From: CAZSVI01 sp964610205
GTDB taxonomy: Bacteria; Bacillota; Clostridia; DSM-8532
NCBI GenBank assembly: GCA_964610205.1
Contig: CAZSVI010000023.1
Coordinates: 1 to 36,181 of the forward strand
Direction: 5' to 3'
DNA: 36,181 nt
The position numbers and the translations under genes are program-made. The notes beneath the pieces were generated by a model. That model was given only the letters and a program-made list of their open reading frames with translations, was not told the origin of the DNA and made no database searches. Below, piece after piece: positions 15,928 through 23,245 of the stretch (its first letter is position 1; each line of letters begins with the position of its first letter).

Positions 15928-17322
15928 ATGAAAAGGTTATTATTGCTGACAGTTGCCTGTATGATATTCCTTTCGGCATGCAGCAAAAGCGCAGAGGGAA
16001 AAATTACGTTTACCGTATCCCATACCTATGACTATTTCCGGGCAGCCGCGAAGCAATACAACAAATCTGCGGCGATTCCGGTTGAAATGGTCAATTTCGA
16101 CCTTGTAGTCAGCAGTACAGTGCAAAGAACGGAAGGGTCAGCGTTTTCTGCAAATTTACCATCAGAAGCGGACGATGAAAGTGTCTGGATCGACCTGCCT
16201 TTTGAAAACTATTTGAAAGCGATCAACACAGGCCTCATGTCGGGAGAGGGTTTTGACATTATCGATATGTCCGGTGTTGAATATTACAAATATGTAAATA
16301 AGGACATGCTGGTAAATTTTGACGACCTGATTGCCAATGACCCCATATTTAATATAGACGAATATGATACGAAAATTCTGGACTTGTATCGCTCTGAAAA
16401 CGGCTTGTTTGTCATGCCCTTATCATACAACCATACTTGCTGGGCTGTAGATAATGCTTTGCTGAAAGAATTGAATATTATCATCGATGACGAAACATGG
16501 ACGTGGAACGACATACTGCCCATTGCGGAGAAAATGGCGCAGGCGCGGGAAGCCGGGTTAACCGGAAAATACCCATTCACAAATACGGTCGGATTTATTC
16601 CTTCTGCCGCTATTTTCAGCAAGGCTAACGGCATGTTCGGATACTTCATAGATGAAGAATCGAAAACTGCAAGGTTTAGTACCAGGGAATTCATTGATTT
16701 TTTAGAACTGTTTCAAACACTGGGAGGTGAACGATATGTTCATCCTTCTACTGAAATAGGGAGAGGCGGTTACTATTCGACGATAGAGGATGGGTTTTTT
16801 GCGTTTTGTTACCTTAAAAATTACGACATGAGAGCTTTTAAAGACCGCTTTCAGGAATACCGGCTGTTGAAGAGGCCATCCATTGCAGAGGGTTATGAGC
16901 AGCCTGCTTTTCTTTCCGGGCGCATATATGCCATTAATAAAAATTCCCCTCACATTGAGGAAGCGTGGCAGTTCATTAAAATCCTGCTGTCAAAGGAAAT
17001 GCAGGATACAATTGGAAGGTCCGGAGCGAATACCTACAGAGGTTTCCCGGTACGGCTCGATTCAAAATCGGGTCTTGCCGCTTATATGGAAGAATTGAAC
17101 AAGAGGGACGAAATTTGGAATTCCTATAAGTCAAGGATAGAGCAAAGCGACATTGACTATATTGACAGGTACATCGCGGGTTTGAACGCTGCAACCCATT
17201 CAGATTACAATCTGAGCACGATGGTGCGGATGGAAGCCGATAAATATTTCAGCGGTAAAAAATCTGCACAGGATGTGGCACAAACTATTCAGGATAAGGT
17301 TGAAGTATACCTTGGAGAATGA
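15928..17322 (+). CDS. ABC transporter extracellular solute-binding lipoprotein (family 1, sugar type), 464 aa
   Basis: A lipoprotein signal with LSAC lipobox (Cys18) is followed by an SBP_bac_1-type fold. Supporting segments are the mid-protein GLFVMPLSYNHTCWAVDNAL and EAWQFIKILLSKEMQD near the end, typical of oligosaccharide-binding proteins. AAGGAG lies 7 nt before ATG 15928; the longer open frame from 15874 overlaps padR and is unlikely. The two permease genes follow directly. The ligand is probably a carbohydrate, judged by permease type, but no hydrolase is nearby to identify it. Confidence 0.85.
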   Translation: MKRLLLLTVACMIFLSACSKSAEGKITFTVSHTYDYFRAAAKQYNKSAAIPVEMVNFDLVVSSTVQRTEGSAFSANLPSEADDESVWIDLPFENYLKAINTGLMSGEGFDIIDMSGVEYYKYVNKDMLVNFDDLIANDPIFNIDEYDTKILDLYRSENGLFVMPLSYNHTCWAVDNALLKELNIIIDDETWTWNDILPIAEKMAQAREAGLTGKYPFTNTVGFIPSAAIFSKANGMFGYFIDEESKTARFSTREFIDFLELFQTLGGERYVHPSTEIGRGGYYSTIEDGFFAFCYLKNYDMRAFKDRFQEYRLLKRPSIAEGYEQPAFLSGRIYAINKNSPHIEEAWQFIKILLSKEMQDTIGRSGANTYRGFPVRLDSKSGLAAYMEELNKRDEIWNSYKSRIEQSDIDYIDRYIAGLNAATHSDYNLSTMVRMEADKYFSGKKSAQDVAQTIQDKVEVYLGE

Positions 17323-17332
17323 TGGGGGAATT

Positions 17333-18196
17333 ATGAAGAAAATGCGTATGAATAACAAAAGAAAACTCGCTTTATACCTAATGCTGTTGCCGTCTTTAAT
17401 GGGCTTTTGCATCTTCTATTTATTCCCTTATGTGTTAAGTCTGTCTGTTTCACTGTTTGCGAATCCAACATTTGATACGATTATATGGTTTAAGAACTAT
17501 GCTGCACTTTTTGAAAGCATCTCCTTTCGTCTTGCAATGCGAAATACCCTCCGGTTCGTTTTATTTGCAGTCCCTTTGAATGTAGGACTTGCTCTATTGC
17601 TGGCACTTTGGTTGAGAGGGAGAAAGTTGTTTTCTGGCGTTTTGAAAGGAAGTGCGCTTATGCCCATGGCGGTGCCTGCGGTCTCAGTCGCTGTTGCATT
17701 TCATGACTGGTTTCAGCTTGATGGGATTATGAATCGTTTGATTTCTGCAAATACTGATTATCTGACATCAAAGTATTCATTTCATATTGCAATAATAATG
17801 TTTCTTTGGAAAAATACTGGAACCATTATGCTGCTCATGATGATTGGTTTGGAGAGCATCCCTGAAAAATATTATGATTGTGCCGCACTTGATACAAACA
17901 GAAGATGGACAGTATTTATAAATATTACAGCTGTATATTTAAGACCTACTCTTTTCTTTGTGATTGTTTTTTCAATAATTAATGTTTTCAGGATGTTCAG
18001 GGACATCCATCTGCTGTTTGGCAATTATCCTAACAAAAGCGTCTATATGCTCCAGCATTTTATGAACAACCATTTCTACAATCTTGATTACAGCAAGCTA
18101 TGTACGGCAGCCTTTGTGGTGTCTGCGATTATTTATGTCTTTGTTCACTTCTTATACCATGATGAACGGAGGAATCATGATGCAATTTCCGGGTAG
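17333..18196 (+). CDS. Sugar-type ABC transporter permease (MalF/UgpA-like), 287 aa
   Basis: Six membrane spans are visible, starting at LALYLMLLPSLMGFCIFYLF. The permease coupling (EAA) loop is near ESIPEKYYDCAALDTNRRWT. This is the inner-membrane MalF-like subunit. GGGGGA precedes ATG 17333; the frame open from 17273 overlaps the binding-protein gene. It overlaps the second permease by 17 nt. Confidence 0.88.
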   Translation: MKKMRMNNKRKLALYLMLLPSLMGFCIFYLFPYVLSLSVSLFANPTFDTIIWFKNYAALFESISFRLAMRNTLRFVLFAVPLNVGLALLLALWLRGRKLFSGVLKGSALMPMAVPAVSVAVAFHDWFQLDGIMNRLISANTDYLTSKYSFHIAIIMFLWKNTGTIMLLMMIGLESIPEKYYDCAALDTNRRWTVFINITAVYLRPTLFFVIVFSIINVFRMFRDIHLLFGNYPNKSVYMLQHFMNNHFYNLDYSKLCTAAFVVSAIIYVFVHFLYHDERRNHDAISG

Positions 18197-18971
18197 AAAC
18201 CTTAAATTTTCTGGAAAGCTGCATAATTGTTTTAAGCTGCTGCTGGCAGTCCTGTTTCTTTTTCCGATACTGATGATCCTCTTTAAATCCTTTCAATGGG
18301 ATAATCGATTGAGCCTGCTACAGTATTTTAGCTTGCTCAGGCCGCGATCGGTGTTTTGGATATTTTTTAGGAATTCAATTATTTTGACTGTTCCAGTCGT
18401 TATTCTTCAATTGGTAATTGCCCTGCCGGCCGCTTATGCCTTTGCAAGATTAAGGGGTAAGGCTGTTCATAAAATTTTTTATCTGTACATCGTTACAATG
18501 ATGATGCCGTATATCGTCACGATGGTCCCGCATTATCTGATAGCAGACAAACTTGGCTTGTTGGGCGGTTTTTCTGCAGTAATTCTGCCAGGGGCCTTTG
18601 GCACATTCGGTGTATTCTTATTGAAGCAAACTATACAGACGATTCCATCCGCCGTTTATGATGAAGCTGAAATGGAAGGGGCAAGTCAACGTCAAATTCT
18701 GATATACATCGTGCTTCCTCTTGCCAAATCGGGCATTTTCGCGCTTGTGCTCTTGCTGTTTGCCGACCAATGGAATTCCATTGAACCGCCACTTATATTG
18801 CTTCAGGGTGCAAAGAAATTTCCACTTTCGGTTTTTATGGATGGTGATATCAATGCAATCAGTGAAAATCTTTATGCCGCCGCACTCATCACATTGATGA
18901 TACCATTGGCGGTTTTTTTCCTGTTACAAAAACATCTGAAAAATGGAATGGGAACGTTCATGAGCAAATAG
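18180..18971 (+). CDS. Sugar-type ABC transporter permease (MalG/UgpE-like), 263 aa
   Basis: This is the second inner-membrane permease. It opens with FKLLLAVLFLFPILMILFKS, has AYAFARLRGK characteristic of MalG-type proteins, and carries the EAA coupling loop AVYDEAEMEGASQRQILIYI. GGAGG at 18168-18172 fits ATG 18180 (an ATG at 18177 is also possible); the longer frame from 18084 lies inside the first permease. No ATPase gene follows, so a shared MsmX-like ATPase elsewhere would have to energise the system. Confidence 0.88.
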   Translation: MQFPGRNLKFSGKLHNCFKLLLAVLFLFPILMILFKSFQWDNRLSLLQYFSLLRPRSVFWIFFRNSIILTVPVVILQLVIALPAAYAFARLRGKAVHKIFYLYIVTMMMPYIVTMVPHYLIADKLGLLGGFSAVILPGAFGTFGVFLLKQTIQTIPSAVYDEAEMEGASQRQILIYIVLPLAKSGIFALVLLLFADQWNSIEPPLILLQGAKKFPLSVFMDGDINAISENLYAAALITLMIPLAVFFLLQKHLKNGMGTFMSK

Positions 18972-19015
18972 GTTTTTGATTCACAACTTTGAGGGCTTTA
19001 TTGAAGGGCGTAATT

Positions 19016-19068
19016 CTCCTTGAATATAAATATAAATATAGTCTATATATTCAGAAGGAGGCTTTTTT
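19016..19068 (+). terminator. Terminator of the ABC operon
   Basis: CTCCTTGAATATA (19016-19028) pairs with TATATTC-AG-AAGGAG (19046-19060), with a 2-nt bulge, followed by GCTTTTTT. The loop is 17 nt. Confidence 0.55.
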
Positions 19069-19283
19069 GACAACTGAATAGCATATCCCGGTGTGAGATA
19101 CAACGTCTTGATAACAGCTGCGCCACGACCCCAGATACATGGGCGAGCGAGCCAGCCCAAAGGCTGATACCTTCAAGACTGGTAAAGCGGCTGGTAACGG
19201 CAGCTTGCCCGCCAAACGGCGGGAAATACATGGCGGCTTCTGCGGTGCAGGGTTAAGGCACAGGTGAAGGGTAGCCGGGATAT
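19069..19283 (+). other. GC-rich non-coding leader of a mobilisable element
   Basis: No convincing gene is present. The stretch has a sharp change to higher GC and contains several potential hairpins, for example CCCGCC-AAAC-GGCGGG at 19208-19223. From memory it resembles a conserved non-coding region upstream of mobilisation genes in gut-Firmicutes ICEs. A minus-strand frame over it (19051-19338) lacks protein-like features. Confidence 0.4.
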
Positions 19284-19439
19284 GTGAAGAGAAAGGAAAA
19301 GACCGCAAATTCACAGCAATGGATTTACGGTCAGGCAAAAAAGAAAATTTACTTTATCACCAGTATAGTGGATGAATGGTGGAAAAACAACATCCAGTTT
19401 TCCGCACAGGACTTACTCGTTGAAAGGAGGAAGTACACT

Positions 19440-19571
19440 ATGAAGTATTTCATGGATGAAACCCATAAAAACAATGTGATGAAGGTTATCCGGGATAAAC
19501 GACTGGTTTATCCGGACGGACAAGTGGACTGCTATTACCTGCCTGTTCGTAGTCGTCGGGGGTGCGCGTAA
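19440..19571 (+). CDS. Small mobile-element protein of unknown function, 43 aa
   Basis: The product begins MKYFMDETHKNNVMKVIRDK and continues RLVYPDGQVDCYYLPVRS. GGAGG at 19425-19429 precedes ATG 19440; the frame is open further upstream to GTG 19284, giving up to 95 aa, and either start is possible. It resembles short conserved ORFs upstream of mobC in clostridial ICEs, but I cannot name a function. The C-terminus may be truncated or shifted by the oriT-proximal rearrangement. Confidence 0.4.
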   Translation: MKYFMDETHKNNVMKVIRDKRLVYPDGQVDCYYLPVRSRRGCA

Positions 19572-19589
19572 CTACCCTTTCAGGGTAGG

Positions 19590-19661
19590 CCAGCATATTG
19601 TTTGTATAGACGGCTGGCTCCCGCCGCCGTCCATACAAACAGCTGGTCGGGGGGTACCCCC
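19590..19661 (+). other. Candidate origin of transfer (oriT)
   Basis: A 15-bp inverted repeat with one mismatch, GTTTGTATAGACGGC (19600-19614) and GCCGTCCATACAAAC (19626-19640), is extended by outer arms CCAGC/GCTGG. It is followed by the palindrome GGGGGTACCCCC at 19650-19661. Position directly before mobC and a relaxase is typical of MOBP oriT regions. The nick site cannot be placed. Confidence 0.5.
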
Positions 19662-19716
19662 GAACCCCCAAAAGCGCCCCCAGCCCCTAAAGGGGAGCAA
19701 AAGAAAGGATGAGCGT

Positions 19717-20022
19717 ATGAGCAAGGAAAAAATGTTTGCCATGCGGATGAGCCAAACGGATTATGACCGCATCCAACATAAAGCGGGACAGGCGGGCATG
19801 AGTATGACAGCATTCCTCACCGCATCGGCTTTGGGGAAAAACATTGTGGTGGTGGATGGATTGGACAAGGTGATGGCTGAACTGAAAGCTATCGGTAAAA
19901 ACCTCAATCAGTTGACCACCCTGTGCAATATGGGCAGGATTACCTGCCTTGACCTGACAGAAATCAAATCCTCTTTCGGCATAGTGTTTGATTATCTATA
20001 TGACCGGATGGATAGAGGCTGA
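19717..20022 (+). CDS. mobC: Mobilisation relaxosome accessory protein MobC, 101 aa
   Basis: The protein has a ribbon-helix-helix-like N-terminal strand (FAMRMSQTDYDRIQHKAGQA). The MobC-family core follows with MSMTAFLTASALGK and, near residue 55-75, ELKAIGKNLNQLTTLCNMGR. MobC proteins assist relaxase at oriT by separating strands. The gene lies 55 nt downstream of the candidate oriT and ends just before the relaxase start (4-nt gap), as in Firmicutes ICEs. It is probably full length and slightly shorter than typical (110-120 aa). Confidence 0.8.
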   Translation: MSKEKMFAMRMSQTDYDRIQHKAGQAGMSMTAFLTASALGKNIVVVDGLDKVMAELKAIGKNLNQLTTLCNMGRITCLDLTEIKSSFGIVFDYLYDRMDRG

Positions 20023-20026
20023 CGCT

Positions 20027-20671
20027 ATGGCGATTATCTATGCAGTCCGGGAACAGACACAGAGCAAGACCGCCATGCGCAAGGTAATGGACTATGTGGT
20101 CCAGGACAAAAAGACTGTGTATGAAAATGAGAACGGTCAAAGGTGCAAGCTGGTGTCAGGGCAGAACTGCTGTGGAGATACCGCTTTTAAAGAATTCATA
20201 ACCACAAAACGGCAGTATCAAAAGGAAAAGGGCGTATACTTTTATCAGTATATCCAGTCCTTCAAACCTGGAATACACGCCACACCGCAGGAAATTTATC
20301 AAATGGGCGTGGAGCTTGCAAAGTATTTCAAAGGCTATGAAGTGCAAATCGCGACCCACATTGACCGCGACCACTGGCACAACCACCTTATAGTCAATTC
20401 GGTAAGCTGTGAAACGGGCTTGAAATTACAGTTTAATGAAAAGAATTTAGAGCAGCTTCGCACCCTGTCCGATGAGATTTGTTCGGTGCATGGATTGGAT
20501 ACCTTAAAGCCCTATCAGAAGCCAAAGCAAAAGCCCATGGGGGCAGGTGAGTACCGTGCCGCAGTAAGGGGCGGCAGCTATAAATTCAAGCTGATGAACG
20601 CCATCGACCAGGCTATGGCACAGAGCCGCACCCGGGAAGAATTTATCGTCCGTATGGAGCAAATGGGCTAA
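20027..20671 (+). pseudogene. Truncated MOBP relaxase (N-terminal 214 aa)
   Basis: The N-terminal relaxase domain is present: YAVREQTQSKTAMRKVMDYV holds the catalytic-region tyrosines, and HIDRDHWHNHL is the HxDxxHxHxH metal-binding motif. ATG 20027 is the likely start (the frame opens at 19988 inside mobC). Normal proteins of this family run about 400-600 aa; this one ends at VRMEQMG followed by a stop at 20669-20671, where unrelated toxin sequence begins. The missing C-terminal part makes conjugative mobilisation by this copy unlikely. Confidence 0.8.
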
Positions 20672-21359
20672 TGGAAGCATTTTCAACCAGTGGTGTTGAA
20701 ATGATAAAAGGCACCATAAACTTTGGTGTTGCAATGGGTGGTTTTATTGGCGATAGAGCGCTTTTAAGCATAAATACAGTGGGAATGGTAACAGGAAAGG
20801 TTACGGCAAGGGATTACTTAAGCAGTTTAGGTAATGTTTATAAGGATGCACAAGCATTAAGGAGTATGCCTGGTGCAATGGCCACCGGAATAAAAAATAG
20901 TTTTGTCAATCTTGCTTCAAACGGGCTTGATTTCTTCAATTATGAGACATCATTGACTGAAAAAACTCAATTGGTAACGGATTTCACAACTGCAACCTGT
21001 ACAGTTGAAGCTGCCCATGGCTTATATAAGCTATCTAAGCCATATGTAAGTGCCTTGAGACAACGATCAGCAAGCTGAAAAATATGGAACTGGTTCAATA
21101 AAGGAATTGCCAGATGGAAGATTTAGATTTTATGGAGAAATAAAAGCACCAATTAAAGAAGGAGAAATGGCTGGAGCAAGGTTTGTAAGGGAATGGAATC
21201 CAGCAAATGGGGGTCAAGAGAAATTGGTATGAGACTGTAGACCATGCAGGAAACATAAGATAGGTAAGACCAGACCCAAGTATCACAGGTGGAGTTAAAA
21301 CACACTATATGTTTGATTCAAATGGTAATTTCACTGGAAGTTGGATACCAAAAAGATAG
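20671..21359 (+). pseudogene. Degenerate C-terminal region of a polymorphic toxin
   Basis: A first segment (20671-21078) reads like a pretoxin linker (MIKGTINFGVAMGGFIGDRA, then FTTATCTVEAAHGLYKLSKP). A +1 frameshift between 21054 and 21076 leads into DNDQQAEKYGTGSIKELPDG then RFRFYGEIKAPIKEGEMAGA. A second shift near 21230 leads into RNWYETVDHAGNIR, then an in-frame TAG (21261-21263), then VRPDPSITGGVKTHYMFDSN and GNFTGSWIPKR to 21359. This strongly resembles the C-terminal tip of Rhs/LXG toxins, perhaps the type 24 domain. Two shifts plus a stop make it dead. Confidence 0.6.
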
Positions 21360-21372
21360 GAGGGAGATTCAT

Positions 21373-21614
21373 TTGTTGCAACCATCTAAAGAAATAATAA
21401 TTGACAAGCTTGAGAAGATTTTAACTAAAGAACTTACACGAGAAGAAGTTGTTGATTGGGCTATGCCTATTATCGAATATGATGAGATTGAAATTAAGGA
21501 TTTAAACGCATGGGAATTTTGAAGATTGTTGGAGGAGTAGATATGATAGAAAGTCCAGATGTGTACTTATACACTTTTGATGATATAAGGAAATGGATTT
21601 CTGATAATTCCTAA
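21373..21614 (+). pseudogene. Probable cognate immunity gene broken by one frameshift
   Basis: It starts at TTG 21373 or 21376 behind GGAGGG (21359-21364), right after the toxin. The first part is LQPSKEIIIDKLEKILTKEL, then TREEVVDWAMPIIEYDEIE, ending at TGA 21520-21522. In the neighbouring frame the protein continues smoothly as LKIVGGVDMIESPDVYLYTF then DDIRKWISDNS to 21614. One extra T in the TTTT run at 21517-21520 restores an about 80-aa protein with the W-x-x-L-x-x-x-x-G-x-D...P-x-x-Y-L...DI-x-x-W pattern of small immunity proteins next to Rhs tips. Confidence 0.55.
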
Positions 21615-21744
21615 TAAAATGGATTCTTAGATAGGTGTAACAGCCTGACTACATATGCTAAATGGGCGGTTATCTACGGATAGCCGTCTTTTCTATTCCC
21701 TGAAATTCCCTGTGCGTATCCCGAGAATATCGTGCATAATAAGA

Positions 21745-21797
21745 GTATCAAATTGATACAGGAGTTGATACGCATGGCTAAGATTATGACAACATAA
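21745..21797 (+). pseudogene. Start stub of a possible site-specific recombinase
   Basis: GTATCA-AAT-TGATAC (21745-21759) and a repeat TTGATAC (21765-21771) precede GGAG and an ATG at 21774. Only MAKIMTT is encoded before TAA. The MAK...TT opening and leader resemble serine recombinases at ends of clostridial elements, but seven residues cannot prove it. The 21615-21744 stretch has nothing else supportable. Confidence 0.25.
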
Positions 21798-21861
21798 GCC
21801 AAGGGGACGTTTTGTTTGACTTGTCGATATCGATAAGTCAAACAAAACGTCCCCTTGGCTT
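21796..21861. repeat. 66-nt near-perfect palindrome (27-bp arms), MITE/REP-like
   Basis: Arms 21796-21822 and 21835-21861 are perfect reverse complements (each contains CAAGGGGACGTTTTGTTTGA or its complement). The 12-nt centre, TCGATATCGA with flanking G/T, is itself palindromic. GGGGACGTTTTGTTTGAC-type sequences are familiar as palindromic repeats near Firmicutes transposons. It lies 10 bp past argH and could also fold as its terminator, though the T-run on that strand is poor. Confidence 0.7.
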
Positions 21862-21871
21862 TTCTTGGCTT

Positions 21872-23245
21872 TTATCGGCTGAGTATATGCTTCATTTTTA
21901 GTATGGATTTCTTTACGCTTTCAACAGCCGGGCCGCCCGGAAGGTTACGTTCATTGACACAGGTATTCAGGGATATTGCTTCATAGACGTCTGTATCAAA
22001 TTGAACTGAAAATGTCTTTAATTCGGCTATATCAAGGTCTTCAATATTTTTACTGTTTTCAATGCAATAGGCTACCATTCTTCCGATTATTTCATGGGAG
22101 GTGCGGAAAGGAATTCCCTTTTTCACCAGGTAATCGGCGATATCGGTAGCATTGGTAAACCCGCCTTTGGCAGCATCAAGCATTTTTTCCCTATGCACCT
22201 TCATGGAGTCAATCATCAGGGTAAATACCGGTAAGCACATTTTTACCGTATCGATTGAATCAAAAACAGCTTCCTTGTCTTCCTGCATATCCTTGTTATA
22301 GGCTAATGGCAATCCTTTCAAAACCGTTAATAAAGCCATAAGGTTTCCGAAAACCCTTCCGCTTTTTCCGCGAACAAGCTCTGCGATATCGGGATTTTTT
22401 TTCTGGGGCATAATGCTGCTTCCGGTACTATAGGCATCATCCAGTTCGATAAAAGAAAATTCATGGGAGCACCACAGAATAATTTCCTCACTGAACCGAC
22501 TTGCATGCATCATCAGAATGGACAGGCAGGAGGCCAGTTCCAGAACAAAATCCCTGTCGCAGACTCCGTCCATGCTGTTTTCGGTAATCGCATCAAATCC
22601 CAGCTCCCTTGCCACCATGTCTCTGTCCAGGGGATAAACGGTACCTGCCAGGGCTCCTGAACCCAGGGGCATAATATTCAGCCTCTTATTGCAGTCAGTC
22701 AGCCTTTCGTGGTCCCTGTAAAACATCTGTACATAAGCCATCAAATGATGGGCAAGGGTAACGGGCTGTGCCCGCTGCAAGTGCGTATAACCCGGCATGA
22801 TGGTGGTCAGGTTTTCTTCGGAGGTATGAATCAACACCCGGATAAGTTCTATAAGCATTTTTTTTATAACACTTATTTCGTCCCGTAAGTACATACGGAT
22901 ATCCAGAGCGACCTGATCATTCCTGCTTCTGCCGGTATGAAGCTGTTTACCCGTATCCCCGATACGGGATATCAGAATTTTCTCAATATTCATATGAATA
23001 TCTTCAGCGTCGATTTCAAACTCTACCTGCCCGTTTTCAATATCCGTCAGAATTTCCTGAAGAGTTCTGTAAATCAGGGATGAATCTTCACGGGAAATAA
23101 TTCCGCAATGCCCCAGCATTTTTACGTGAGCCATGCTCCCCAGAATATCCTGTTTGTACATACGGCTGTCAAAACGAATGGATGAGTTAAAGTCATCCAC
23201 CATGGCGTTGGTTGGCTTTGAAAAGCGACCGCCCCATAATTTCAT
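21872..23245 (-). CDS. argH: Argininosuccinate lyase, 457 aa
   Basis: This enzyme cleaves argininosuccinate to arginine and fumarate, the last step of arginine biosynthesis. The fumarase/aspartase-superfamily signature GSSIMPQKKNPD is at residues about 275-286 and includes the catalytic serine loop. N-terminal MKLWGGRFSKPTNAMVDDFN and the block HTGRSRNDQVALDIRMYLRD are the other family motifs. The length is standard. GGAGG precedes ATG, and the start overlaps the argG stop by 4 nt (ATGA), so the two are translationally coupled. Confidence 0.97.
   Translation of the reverse strand: MKLWGGRFSKPTNAMVDDFNSSIRFDSRMYKQDILGSMAHVKMLGHCGIISREDSSLIYRTLQEILTDIENGQVEFEIDAEDIHMNIEKILISRIGDTGKQLHTGRSRNDQVALDIRMYLRDEISVIKKMLIELIRVLIHTSEENLTTIMPGYTHLQRAQPVTLAHHLMAYVQMFYRDHERLTDCNKRLNIMPLGSGALAGTVYPLDRDMVARELGFDAITENSMDGVCDRDFVLELASCLSILMMHASRFSEEIILWCSHEFSFIELDDAYSTGSSIMPQKKNPDIAELVRGKSGRVFGNLMALLTVLKGLPLAYNKDMQEDKEAVFDSIDTVKMCLPVFTLMIDSMKVHREKMLDAAKGGFTNATDIADYLVKKGIPFRTSHEIIGRMVAYCIENSKNIEDLDIAELKTFSVQFDTDVYEAISLNTCVNERNLPGGPAVESVKKSILKMKHILSR

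Noticed and set aside
19069..19283. Group II intron
   Set aside because: There is no intron-type 5' boundary (GTGCG), no domain V/VI consensus and no reverse transcriptase frame.
19051..19338. Minus-strand 95-aa open frame over the mob leader
   Set aside because: It has no ribosome-binding site, low-complexity composition and lies on a GC-rich structured stretch; it looks like a shadow frame.
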